Shown one piece after another: positions 1 to 5,928 of a stretch of 6,801 bases of DNA. Location: assembly GCA_020718265.1 (NCBI GenBank), contig DYSM01000158.1:1-6801 (forward strand), given 5' to 3'. Both the position numbers and the translations under genes were made by a program. This stretch comes from Draconibacterium orientale (GTDB taxonomy: Bacteria; Bacteroidota; Bacteroidia; Bacteroidales; JAADGE01). Numbering within the stretch: position 1 is the stretch's first letter; each line of letters opens with the position of its first letter. The notes below the pieces were generated by a model. The model was not told where the DNA came from, made no database searches, and was given only the letters and a program-made list of their open reading frames with translations.

Positions 1-13
1 CTGATGATTTGTG

Positions 14-44
14 TCTAATTTCTAATATCTAAAATCTAATATCT
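14..44. repeat. Short tandem repeat with a 7-bp period
   Basis: Four consecutive heptamers read TCTAATT, TCTAATA, TCTAAAA and TCTAATA, followed by a partial TCT that runs into a T-tract. The period is exact and the units differ at one or two bases. It lies about 70 bp upstream of the apbE promoter in non-coding AT-rich DNA. Nothing in the sequence shows a function. It may be a drifted simple-sequence repeat or part of a dispersed intergenic repeat family. Confidence 0.7.
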
Positions 45-84
45 TTTTTTAGTATTTCTTAAAAAATCACAAAATATTCAGACT

Positions 85-118
85 TTTGCTATTGAGGCAA
101 TCTTTTTATCTAAATTTG
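85..118 (+). promoter_or_regulatory. Bacteroidota-type sigma promoter for apbE
   Basis: TAAATTTG at 111-118 matches the Bacteroidota -7 consensus TAnnTTTG at every fixed position. TTTG at 85-88 is a -33 element, 22 bases upstream, close to the usual spacing. Initiation about seven bases past the -7 element would give a leader of only about 12-15 bases before the ATG at 138. This suggests apbE has its own promoter even if an upstream gene also reads into it. Confidence 0.75.
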
Positions 119-137
119 CGGTATTCAAAGTTTCAAG

Positions 138-1139
138 ATGACCACGAAATTCTCTTATTTTATTGCGCTTTTGTTGGGATTATTTTCTTGTAAAAAAAAT
201 CAGGAACTTATTGTTTTTGAAGGTTTTACACAAGGAACAACATACCGAATTGTATTTGAACCCGGCGAAACAGAAATTCAGCAAAGCGAAGTCGATACGC
301 TCTTACGCAAATTCGATTTATCACTTTCGACGTATGTGCCTAATTCATTGATTTCCAAAATAAACCGCAACGAATCCTACGCAGAATTAGACACATTTTT
401 TATCGACATGTTCAACAAATCCGCAGAAGTGAATCGCGCATCGGATGGTATGTTCGACATCACGGTTGCGCCGCTCGTGAATATGTACGGTTTTGGTTTC
501 ACAACTGCCGACGCACACATAGACAGCACGCACGTGGACAGCTTGTTACGCTTCGTGGGCATGGACAAAATCAAACTCGAAAACGGCAAACTTGTGAAAC
601 TGTTTCCTGAAATTCAAATTGACCCGAATGCCTTAGCTCAAGGTCAGGCGGTGGATGTTGTGGCTGAATATTTTGTAAAAAAAGGCGTAAAAAATGTGTT
701 GGTGGAAATTGGCGGCGAAGTGTCGGGCAAAGGCTCGAAGTTCGGCAAACCTTGGACTGTCGGCGTGGACAAACCCACCGAAGGCTCCGATGCCGAAACC
801 CGCGAGCTGCAACGCAAAATTTTTATTGAAAATAAAGCACTTGCGACATCGGGAAATTACCGAAAATATATCGAAATTGACGGCAAAAAATACCACCACA
901 CCATTAATCCAAAAACCGGATTTCCGTCGTACAACAGCTTGTTAAGCGCAACGATAATTGCAGACGATTGTATGTCTGCCGATGCGTATGCCACGGCGTG
1001 CATGGTTTCCGGCTTGGAACAGGCGAAGAAAATTGTGGAAGCAAACCCAAACCTCGACGCATATTTTATTTATGCCGACGAAAACGGAAATTTACAAGAA
1101 TATTTTACAAAAGGAATGAAAAAGTTTCTCGAGAGTTAG
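138..1139 (+). CDS. apbE: FAD:protein FMN transferase, ApbE family lipoprotein
   Basis: ApbE enzymes cleave FAD and attach FMN through a phosphoester bond to Thr or Ser of target proteins such as NqrB/NqrC and RnfG/RnfD. The 333-residue length is normal for the family. Residues 1-18 form a lipoprotein signal peptide: a short basic start, the hydrophobic stretch FIALLLGLF and the lipobox LFSC. Processing at Cys18 would anchor the enzyme to a membrane on the extracytoplasmic side, where its targets lie. Family blocks appear in order: GTTYRIVF (33-40), LSTYVPNSLISKIN (63-76), FDITVAPLVNMYGFG (106-120), the flavin loop DPNALAQGQAVD (162-173), EIGGEVSGKG (190-199), ATSGNYRKY (236-244), HHTINPKTG (253-261) and the Mg-associated motif MSADAYAT (279-286). 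The flavin loop has Gln168 where many homologues have Lys. The gene has its own promoter and terminator, so it appears monocistronic. Its target is not in the window; an Nqr or Rnf complex is the usual partner in this phylum. Confidence 0.95.
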   Translation: MTTKFSYFIALLLGLFSCKKNQELIVFEGFTQGTTYRIVFEPGETEIQQSEVDTLLRKFDLSLSTYVPNSLISKINRNESYAELDTFFIDMFNKSAEVNRASDGMFDITVAPLVNMYGFGFTTADAHIDSTHVDSLLRFVGMDKIKLENGKLVKLFPEIQIDPNALAQGQAVDVVAEYFVKKGVKNVLVEIGGEVSGKGSKFGKPWTVGVDKPTEGSDAETRELQRKIFIENKALATSGNYRKYIEIDGKKYHHTINPKTGFPSYNSLLSATIIADDCMSADAYATACMVSGLEQAKKIVEANPNLDAYFIYADENGNLQEYFTKGMKKFLES

Positions 1140-1140
1140 A

Positions 1141-1248
1141 AAATGAGCTAATTTGAAAATTTGGAAATGAGGGTTTCCATTTTTTCGACAAATAGTCAAA
1201 ATCCGCAATTAATTCTCAAATTTTCAAATTAATAAATTTTCAAATTAA
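1141..1248. repeat. Cluster of AT-rich direct and inverted repeats
   Basis: The spacer between apbE and the ABC genes is built from a few related units. AAATGAG occurs at 1141-1147 and again at 1165-1171. The 15-mer TAATTTGAAAATTTG at 1149-1163 has its exact reverse complement, CAAATTTTCAAATTA, at 1217-1231. AAATTTTCAAATTAA occurs twice almost back to back, at 1218-1232 and 1234-1248, giving a 16-bp tandem repeat that ends four bases before the ABC start codon. The terminator hairpin sits between the inverted arms. Such units may belong to a dispersed intergenic repeat family, but one window cannot show copy number. Confidence 0.7.
1162..1185 (+). terminator. Intrinsic terminator after apbE
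   Basis: TGGAAA (1162-1167) pairs with TTTCCA (1174-1179) around the six-base loop TGAGGG, and six T follow at 1180-1185. Beyond a 2x2 mismatch, GAAAA (1155-1159) could pair with TTTTC (1182-1186), which extends the helix. It begins 23 bases after the apbE stop. This is the best terminator in the window and separates apbE from the ABC genes. Confidence 0.75.
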
Positions 1249-1252
1249 GTTC

Positions 1253-2188
1253 ATGAATATCCTCACAACAGACAATGTCATAAAGCGTTTCGATAAATTT
1301 ACCGCACTTTCGGGCGTGAGTTTAGAAATTGCGGAAGGTTCAATTTTCGGGCTGCTCGGACCCAACGGCGCGGGCAAAACCACACTCATCCGTATCATCA
1401 ATCAAATTACCGCGCCCGACGAAGGTTCGGTAACATTCAAGGGCGAGCGCCTGCAACCTAAACACATCGGGCTTATCGGTTATTTGCCCGAAGAACGCGG
1501 ATTGTATAAAAAAATGAAAGTCGGCGAACAGGCGTTGTATCTTGCTCAGCTCAAAGGAATTAGCAAGCACGATGCCGTTACGAGATTGAAATTTTGGTTC
1601 GAGAAATTTGAAATCACTTCGTGGTGGAATAAGAAAGTAGAAGAACTCTCCAAAGGCATGCAACAGAAAATACAGTTCGTAACCACAATTATCCATGAGC
1701 CTGAGCTGCTGATATTTGACGAACCGTTCAGCGGTTTCGACCCGATTAATGCGAATTTGTTGAAAACCGAAATTTTGAATCTGAAAAAAAACGGGGCAAC
1801 AGTCATTTTTTCGACACACAACATGGAATCGGTGGAAGAAATTTGCGATGATATTGCACTGATAAACAATTCGCGCAAAGTTCTCGACGGTAAAGTGCAC
1901 GACATCAAGCAACAATACAAAGACAACACGTACGAAATCGAATTCAACGGCACGTTTAACAAAATGGCGGCGAGCCTGACGGCAGAATACGAAATTGTGA
2001 AAATTGAACCACGAAACGGAAATCAAAATCTGACGATAAAACTCGTAAATGACCTCACAACCAATGAATTGATTCAGCGCATGATGGCATTCGGGAACAT
2101 TGTGTCGTTCCGCGAATCTGTTCCGAAAATGAACGATATTTTTATCCGAGTGGTAAACGAAGCCAAAGCCGCCGAAAAAGCCGAATAG
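1253..2188 (+). CDS. ABC transporter ATP-binding protein (NatA-like, with C-terminal accessory domain)
   Basis: This is the cytoplasmic ATPase of an ABC exporter whose membrane partner is the next gene. The nucleotide-binding domain covers about residues 4-215. The Walker A motif is GPNGAGKTT (36-44), the ABC signature LSKGMQQ (132-138), Walker B with catalytic Glu LLIFDEP (152-158), the D-loop SGFDP (160-164) and the switch His STHN (187-190, His189). The Q-loop region reads GYLPEERGLY (76-85), with no Gln at the usual place; this form is familiar in the NatA-like subgroup carrying a DUF4162-type C-terminal domain, which residues about 220-302 resemble. All catalytic residues are intact, so it should be active. 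The ATG at 1253 is used because the ABC fold begins four residues later. No clear ribosome binding site is seen, and no convincing promoter lies between the apbE terminator and this start. NatAB was first described in Na+ export, but the substrate here cannot be inferred. Confidence 0.93.
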   Translation: MNILTTDNVIKRFDKFTALSGVSLEIAEGSIFGLLGPNGAGKTTLIRIINQITAPDEGSVTFKGERLQPKHIGLIGYLPEERGLYKKMKVGEQALYLAQLKGISKHDAVTRLKFWFEKFEITSWWNKKVEELSKGMQQKIQFVTTIIHEPELLIFDEPFSGFDPINANLLKTEILNLKKNGATVIFSTHNMESVEEICDDIALINNSRKVLDGKVHDIKQQYKDNTYEIEFNGTFNKMAASLTAEYEIVKIEPRNGNQNLTIKLVNDLTTNELIQRMMAFGNIVSFRESVPKMNDIFIRVVNEAKAAEKAE

Positions 2189-2231
2189 AAATCCTTATTT
2201 TAGTGTATATCAATATTTTATATCGAATTTT

Positions 2232-3536
2232 ATGAACAAAATAAACTTAATCATACAGCGCGAATATCAAACCAGAGTTAAGAAAAAATCGTTCATCGTG
2301 ATGACAATAGTCGGACCTTTGCTCATGGCATTGCTTTTTTTGGTGCCGATTTTGATAGCAACTTTGCAGGACGATTCATTGAAAAAATTGCTCATCAACG
2401 ATAAATCCGGAAACTATAAAGATGAGCTTAACGCGCTGACTAACTTCAAGATAAGTTATGTTTCCGAAACCAATTTGGATACGTTGAAATCTTTAGTAAA
2501 AAAAGAAGAATTCGATGCGTTTGTGAGCATCGGCGACTCTGCCGACAACTTTGCCGTCCAAATGTATGCCTTTGAACCTGTGGGACTTAACTTAAAACAA
2601 GAAATCTCAAATTTGGTTGAGAAAAAAGTAGAATACAAAAATTACGAACGACTTGGCGTGGACAAAGCTCAAATTGAAGCAGCCAAGCCTAACATTCCGG
2701 TAAAAACGGTGGTTTGGACCGAAGACGGCGAAAAAACAAGCTCTTCGGAACTCAATTTGATAATCGGATACATCGCAGCCATAGCCATTTACATGTTCGT
2801 GTTTATGTACGGCGTGCAGGTAATGCGCGGCGTGATTGAGGAAAAAACCAACCGAATTATCGAAGTCATTATTTCATCCGTGAAACCGTTTCAACTCATG
2901 GCGGGCAAAATTATCGGCATCGCGTTGGTTGCGCTCACACAATTTTTGCTGTGGGTTGTGCTTACCTTCGCCATTATCAGCATTATACAAGTTTTTTTAC
3001 CGGCTGATATGCTTACCGCACAAACTACAGGAAACCTACCTGCGGGTGCGAACGTAGGCAACACGCCGATGTCGGGCGACTTGGGCGAAATTCTTGCCGC
3101 CGTGAACGGCTTCAACTGGGCGCGACTCGGTATTTCCTTCCTGTTTTATTTCTTGGGCGGATATTTGCTCTACGCAGCCATGTTTGCCGCCATCGGTGCG
3201 GCGGTGGACAACGAAACCGACACCCAACAATTCATGTTGCCCGTTACCATTCCGCTCGTGGTTGCCATTGTTGCGGCGCAAGCTGTGGTGCAATTTCCGG
3301 AAGGCGCGTTGGCGCAGTGGCTTTCCATCATTCCGTTCACCTCGCCGGTAATTATGCCCATACGCATGTCGCTGACCTCGGTTCCGTTCTGGCAACTCGG
3401 CTTGTCCATCGGACTTCTTGCCGCAACTTTTGTAGGCATGACGTGGCTCGCCGGTAAAATTTATCGCACAGGAATATTGATGTACGGCAAAAAAACATCT
3501 TACAAAGAACTTTGGAAATGGCTGAAATACAGTTAG
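2232..3536 (+). CDS. ABC-2 type permease, NatB-like (COG1668 type)
   Basis: This is the membrane subunit of the exporter, 43 bases after its ATPase and surely co-transcribed with it. The 434 residues follow the NatB plan. A basic amphipathic N-terminus (1-20) leads into a first membrane span (about 21-44). A polar extracytoplasmic domain follows (about 45-172). The remaining spans lie near 175-197, 226-255, 297-323, 335-355 and 388-408. The strongest family mark is MRGVIEEKTNRIIEVIISS (198-216) followed by GKIIG (225-229): the conserved cytoplasmic coupling segment between the second and third spans. A Gly/Asn/Thr-rich outer loop (about 257-290) is probably flexible. The C-terminus is basic (YGKKTSYKELWKWLK). 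Substrate is unknown; Na+, drugs and peptides have been proposed for relatives. The upstream spacer is AT-rich without a Shine-Dalgarno match, in line with the other genes here. Confidence 0.92.
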   Translation: MNKINLIIQREYQTRVKKKSFIVMTIVGPLLMALLFLVPILIATLQDDSLKKLLINDKSGNYKDELNALTNFKISYVSETNLDTLKSLVKKEEFDAFVSIGDSADNFAVQMYAFEPVGLNLKQEISNLVEKKVEYKNYERLGVDKAQIEAAKPNIPVKTVVWTEDGEKTSSSELNLIIGYIAAIAIYMFVFMYGVQVMRGVIEEKTNRIIEVIISSVKPFQLMAGKIIGIALVALTQFLLWVVLTFAIISIIQVFLPADMLTAQTTGNLPAGANVGNTPMSGDLGEILAAVNGFNWARLGISFLFYFLGGYLLYAAMFAAIGAAVDNETDTQQFMLPVTIPLVVAIVAAQAVVQFPEGALAQWLSIIPFTSPVIMPIRMSLTSVPFWQLGLSIGLLAATFVGMTWLAGKIYRTGILMYGKKTSYKELWKWLKYS

Positions 3537-3556
3537 CCAGAAAAGTTGTCAAATTG

Positions 3557-3575
3557 AAAAAAAGATTTAGAATCT
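3557..3575 (-). terminator. Weak intrinsic terminator after the acyltransferase gene
   Basis: Read on the minus strand, AGATT and AATCT (3575-3571 and 3567-3563) form a 5-bp stem with a CTA loop, followed by six T at 3562-3557. It starts about 12 bases after the minus-strand stop at 3587. The stem is short and AT-rich, so its strength is doubtful. A second nested pair, GTCAA (3548-3552) and TTGAC (3577-3581), could add stability. It lies in the 50-bp spacer between two convergent genes. Confidence 0.4.
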
Positions 3576-3586
3576 GTTGACTATAG

Positions 3587-4738
3587 CTACTTTTTCTTTT
3601 TCAGCGTGTGATTTCTGTAACCTTTTATAGCTAAGGGAATTAAGCCGAGAATTGGAATGTAAAACGACAGTATAAACGGAATCCGCAATATATGGAGGAT
3701 ATTGCGGAAAAATCCCGTTTTTATATCAATATCTTCCGGCTTGCGGGTTTGGTATTGTCGCTCAAATTCATAAAACGAAATTGCCCAAAACAGCGGCATC
3801 GCCAAGAAAAACAGCGTTGGATGTTCCTTGGTTTTCTTTACTAATTCCTTTAAATTGAAGGGTTTACGTCCGTATTTCTGTTCGGCTTCGTGTAACCCTT
3901 TCTGCCAACGTTCACGAATTTGTTCAGACAGTGCTTTGAACTCAGCCTGCGTAATTTCTTCGTAAGGTTTATCAATCATTTCATAAGGTTTCACGCGTTC
4001 GCCCATCACGTAGGTAAGTTTTGCAGGAAAACCGTAATAAAAAATCCAAGGTTGAAGCAAAATGAGCGGTGTCATGATGCCTAAGGGCAGAAACGGAATG
4101 CCTATTGCATTTACAATTCGCGTAACTATCTTGGAATTATACGAATACGGATTTACATATTCGCCGTTCACGGTATGAAAATACACAATGTCGGTTTTGT
4201 ATTTGATACTCATGCGCAGGTAAGAGGTTTTGAGTTCCTGCAATTGATAGCGTTTATTGAAACCCTTGCCGATGCCCGGCACACCTTCGGGATACAAAAG
4301 CAGGTCGCATTCGGTTTGGTGCATCATGGTTTCAAAATTCAGAAACGTGGCATCCACTGCACCTGTTCGTTTCCAAATAAACGGAATGGCATACGGATTC
4401 ATAAGGTTCGATTGAGACAACATTGGCGAACTTAGTGCGCGCACACTGTGCTGTCCCCACTGAGTGTGTTCGTTAAAAACACTGCCGAAAATCATGGCAT
4501 CCCACGGAAACGCCATGCCCGAATGGTTCGTCGCAAGTATCAGCGGACGGTCAGGTTGGTTGCGTTCGGGCAAAGTTTCCCAGCCTACAAGTTCGGCACG
4601 GAACCACACCGAATTTATCGGCAATGCAACATGCTTTACAATGCCTTTTGCATAATCAATATCGTAAAATTCTTCTGTAACACGCTTATTTTCAATAATT
4701 TCCGATTCGGAATACGTTTGATACTTTTGTTCTGACAT
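3587..4738 (-). CDS. Lysophospholipid acyltransferase-like protein (PlsC/MGAT-like LPLAT superfamily)
   Basis: LPLAT enzymes move an acyl chain from acyl-CoA or acyl-ACP to a glycerolipid or other acceptor at the inner face of the membrane. The domain covers about residues 60-250 of 383. The catalytic block reads TNHSGMAFPWDA (70-81), with His72 and Asp80 as the likely dyad. LLLYPEGVPGIGKGFNKRY (146-164) matches the acceptor-binding PEG motif and the G-K-F-RY pattern of the MGAT-like branch. The His-to-Asp spacing is seven residues, longer than the classical HX4D. After the domain, about 130 residues include hydrophobic stretches at 307-322 and 346-371 and a basic end, KKKK, suggesting membrane attachment. 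The ATG at 4738 is preferred to the in-frame ATG at 4852: the extra 38 codons look like AT-rich leader, and a candidate promoter lies inside them. The gene stands alone. Acceptor and donor are unknown, and no lipid or lipid A genes are adjacent to narrow the role. Confidence 0.82.
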   Translation of the reverse strand: MSEQKYQTYSESEIIENKRVTEEFYDIDYAKGIVKHVALPINSVWFRAELVGWETLPERNQPDRPLILATNHSGMAFPWDAMIFGSVFNEHTQWGQHSVRALSSPMLSQSNLMNPYAIPFIWKRTGAVDATFLNFETMMHQTECDLLLYPEGVPGIGKGFNKRYQLQELKTSYLRMSIKYKTDIVYFHTVNGEYVNPYSYNSKIVTRIVNAIGIPFLPLGIMTPLILLQPWIFYYGFPAKLTYVMGERVKPYEMIDKPYEEITQAEFKALSEQIRERWQKGLHEAEQKYGRKPFNLKELVKKTKEHPTLFFLAMPLFWAISFYEFERQYQTRKPEDIDIKTGFFRNILHILRIPFILSFYIPILGLIPLAIKGYRNHTLKKKK

Positions 4739-5151
4739 GGCATTCGGTTCTATATGAAAGGGAAATGCCAAAGTATGAATATCTTTGAATATTAACAAAT
4801 TTTCCTTGTAGATTTTGTAAATATTCAGAAAAATTGGACAACAAGTGTTCAATTTCTCAAAAAAAAAGTCTCAGAAATTCTAATCAGTGTTTGTAAGAAA
4901 ACTCATAACACTTTGAAATACAAAATGATATAGTAAAAAATTTGGACTTGAAAGTTTTTAGAAATTATGTTGAAATATAGTAGAAATTCGATTGAAACTA
5001 AATAAAAACAATGAAAGACTACTTTTTGACAATTGAATGACCACTAAATGACAAAACATTCGATTGAAAAAATGACTATAACCAACATTGTATTAAATTT
5101 TTACACGTTTTCTGACAAGAGCAGCAGAAATCAGTCCTAAAATACAACTGA
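4739..5151. other. AT-rich intergenic region without a convincing gene
   Basis: About 410 bases separate the acyltransferase start from the nitroreductase stop. Stop codons are frequent in all frames. The longest readable pieces I noted are a 22-codon plus-strand frame (5072-5140) and a 23-codon minus-strand tail (5093-5161); neither has family support. The 12-mer ATTCGATTGAAA occurs at 4986-4997 and 5058-5069. A 7-bp inverted repeat, AATCAGT (5129-5135) and ACTGATT (5147-5153), overlaps the nitroreductase stop but lacks a T-tract on the minus strand. I see no tRNA or riboswitch. The length leaves room for a small RNA or a decayed gene, but nothing shows one. Confidence 0.6.
4769..4799 (-). 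promoter_or_regulatory. Candidate promoter for the acyltransferase gene (imperfect -7 element)
   Basis: On the minus strand TTTG (4799-4796) is followed after 20 bases by TACTTTG (4775-4769). The spacing fits the Bacteroidota promoter, but the second element has one base fewer than TAnnTTTG. Transcription would start near 4762, giving a leader of about 24 bases to the ATG at 4738. If real, it rules out translation from the in-frame ATG at 4852. Confidence 0.35.
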
Positions 5152-5781
5152 TTACGACTTTGATATTACAAAATCCTCTTTTGCCAAGCGTACTTTTTTT
5201 ACAAATTGGTATTTGTCGTCTTTGGCGCGGTATCCGACCGGAATTGCCAACACAGCGTGAAGTCCGCGTTCGGCGAGGTTCAAAATTTGGTCATATTGCT
5301 GTGGGTCAAAGCCTTCTATCGGGCAGGCATCAATACGACGCGAGGCGCAAACCGTCAGCAATGCGCCGAGTGCAATGTAAGCCTGCCGTGCCGACCAATC
5401 TGACAAATTCGGCGAATTTTCTAATTTTTTCATTAAATTATCGGCAAACGCATTGAGGTTTTCGCGCGGAATTTCACGCTCTTTGCTGATAAGTTGCATA
5501 TAATTGTCCACTTCCGCGCGGCTCGGTTGCACAATACTGCACAGCACAAACACATGCGAAGCATCGGACAATTGCGACTGCCCCCACGATGCATCGCGCA
5601 GTTGGTTCTTGGTTTCATGGTCATCCACAATTATAAGTCGGAACGGCATCAAACCGTAAGAAGTTGCGGTCAGTCGCATCGTTTCTGCCAACACATCCAC
5701 ATCTTTCGGATTGAGAGTGCGTTTGGTGTCGAATTTTTTTACGGCGTAACGCCAATTTAAGTCGTCGATAATGGATTGCAT
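5152..5781 (-). CDS. NfsB-like nitroreductase, NAD(P)H-dependent FMN oxidoreductase
   Basis: This 209-residue protein has the size and motif order of the E. coli NfsB branch of the nitroreductase family: homodimeric cytoplasmic flavoenzymes that reduce nitroaromatics, quinones or other electron acceptors with NAD(P)H. RYAVKKFD (11-18) corresponds to the N-terminal FMN-phosphate motif, with Ala13 where NfsB has Ser. TSYGLMPFRLIIV (40-52) matches the TSxNxQPW segment, though without its Asn and Trp. QLSDASHVFVLC (70-81) matches the conserved DASH strand. ACPIEGFDP (152-160) is the PIEGFD flavin-contact loop, and VGYRAKDD (182-189) with KKVRL (195-199) forms the C-terminal flavin-binding end. 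The start at 5781 is 10 residues before the first motif, as in homologues. It lies 147 bases downstream of mqnD on the same strand, with a hairpin between, so co-transcription is uncertain. The physiological substrate is unknown. Confidence 0.92.
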   Translation of the reverse strand: MQSIIDDLNWRYAVKKFDTKRTLNPKDVDVLAETMRLTATSYGLMPFRLIIVDDHETKNQLRDASWGQSQLSDASHVFVLCSIVQPSRAEVDNYMQLISKEREIPRENLNAFADNLMKKLENSPNLSDWSARQAYIALGALLTVCASRRIDACPIEGFDPQQYDQILNLAERGLHAVLAIPVGYRAKDDKYQFVKKVRLAKEDFVISKS

Positions 5782-5881
5782 AAGGTGGATTCGGATGATG
5801 GAAACGTGTTAATTCTGAAATTTATTTTGTTGAAAACAATGCTATTTTCTTGTTTCCTTTAAAATTTTCCCGACACGAAAT

Positions 5882-5915
5882 TAAATATTTTTGAAAAAAC
5901 GACAAACAATATTTA
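5882..5915 (-). terminator. Hairpin after mqnD, possible weak terminator
   Basis: TAAATATT (5882-5889) and AATATTTA (5908-5915) are perfect inverted arms. TTTG (5890-5893) and CAAA (5903-5906) extend the stem to 12 pairs with one bulged C and a nine-base loop. It begins 14 bases after the mqnD stop on the minus strand. The stem is almost all A-T and only a short ATTT follows, so termination may be partial; it could equally protect the mRNA end. Confidence 0.4.
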
Positions 5916-5928
5916 CACTATTTCTTTC

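Noticed and set aside
1234..1241. TAAATTTT-like promoter element just before the ABC ATPase gene
   Set aside because: The last conserved G is missing, it sits within the tandem repeat, it has no -33 partner, and it lies too close to the start codon.
1480..1510. Missing Gln in the ABC ATPase Q-loop as a sign of inactivation
   Set aside because: The LPEERGLY form is familiar in this NatA-like subgroup, and all other catalytic motifs are intact.
1340..2026. A 228-codon open frame on the minus strand
   Set aside because: It lies fully antisense to the ABC ATPase gene, whose motifs are intact. The translation is rich in Phe, Val and His from reversed codons and shows no family.
3036..3439. Two overlapping minus-strand frames of 119 and 89 codons
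   Set aside because: Both are antisense to the permease. Their Arg/His/Gly-rich or Met/Ala-rich compositions are shadows of the G+C-rich coding strand.
4175..4735. Plus-strand frames of 63 to 95 codons
   Set aside because: They are antisense to the acyltransferase domain and have no promoter, motif or plausible composition.
5072..5140. A 22-codon plus-strand frame starting with ATG
   Set aside because: It is short, AT-rich, without a promoter or recognisable sequence, and its length is expected by chance.
5129..5153. Inverted repeat AATCAGT / ACTGATT at the nitroreductase stop
   Set aside because: It has a 7-bp stem with an 11-base loop and no T-tract on the minus strand, so it is not supported as a terminator.
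5837..5844. Possible -7 element TAGCATTG for the nitroreductase on the minus strand
   Set aside because: It has one mismatch to TAnnTTTG and no TTTG at the right distance upstream, so it is too weak to call.
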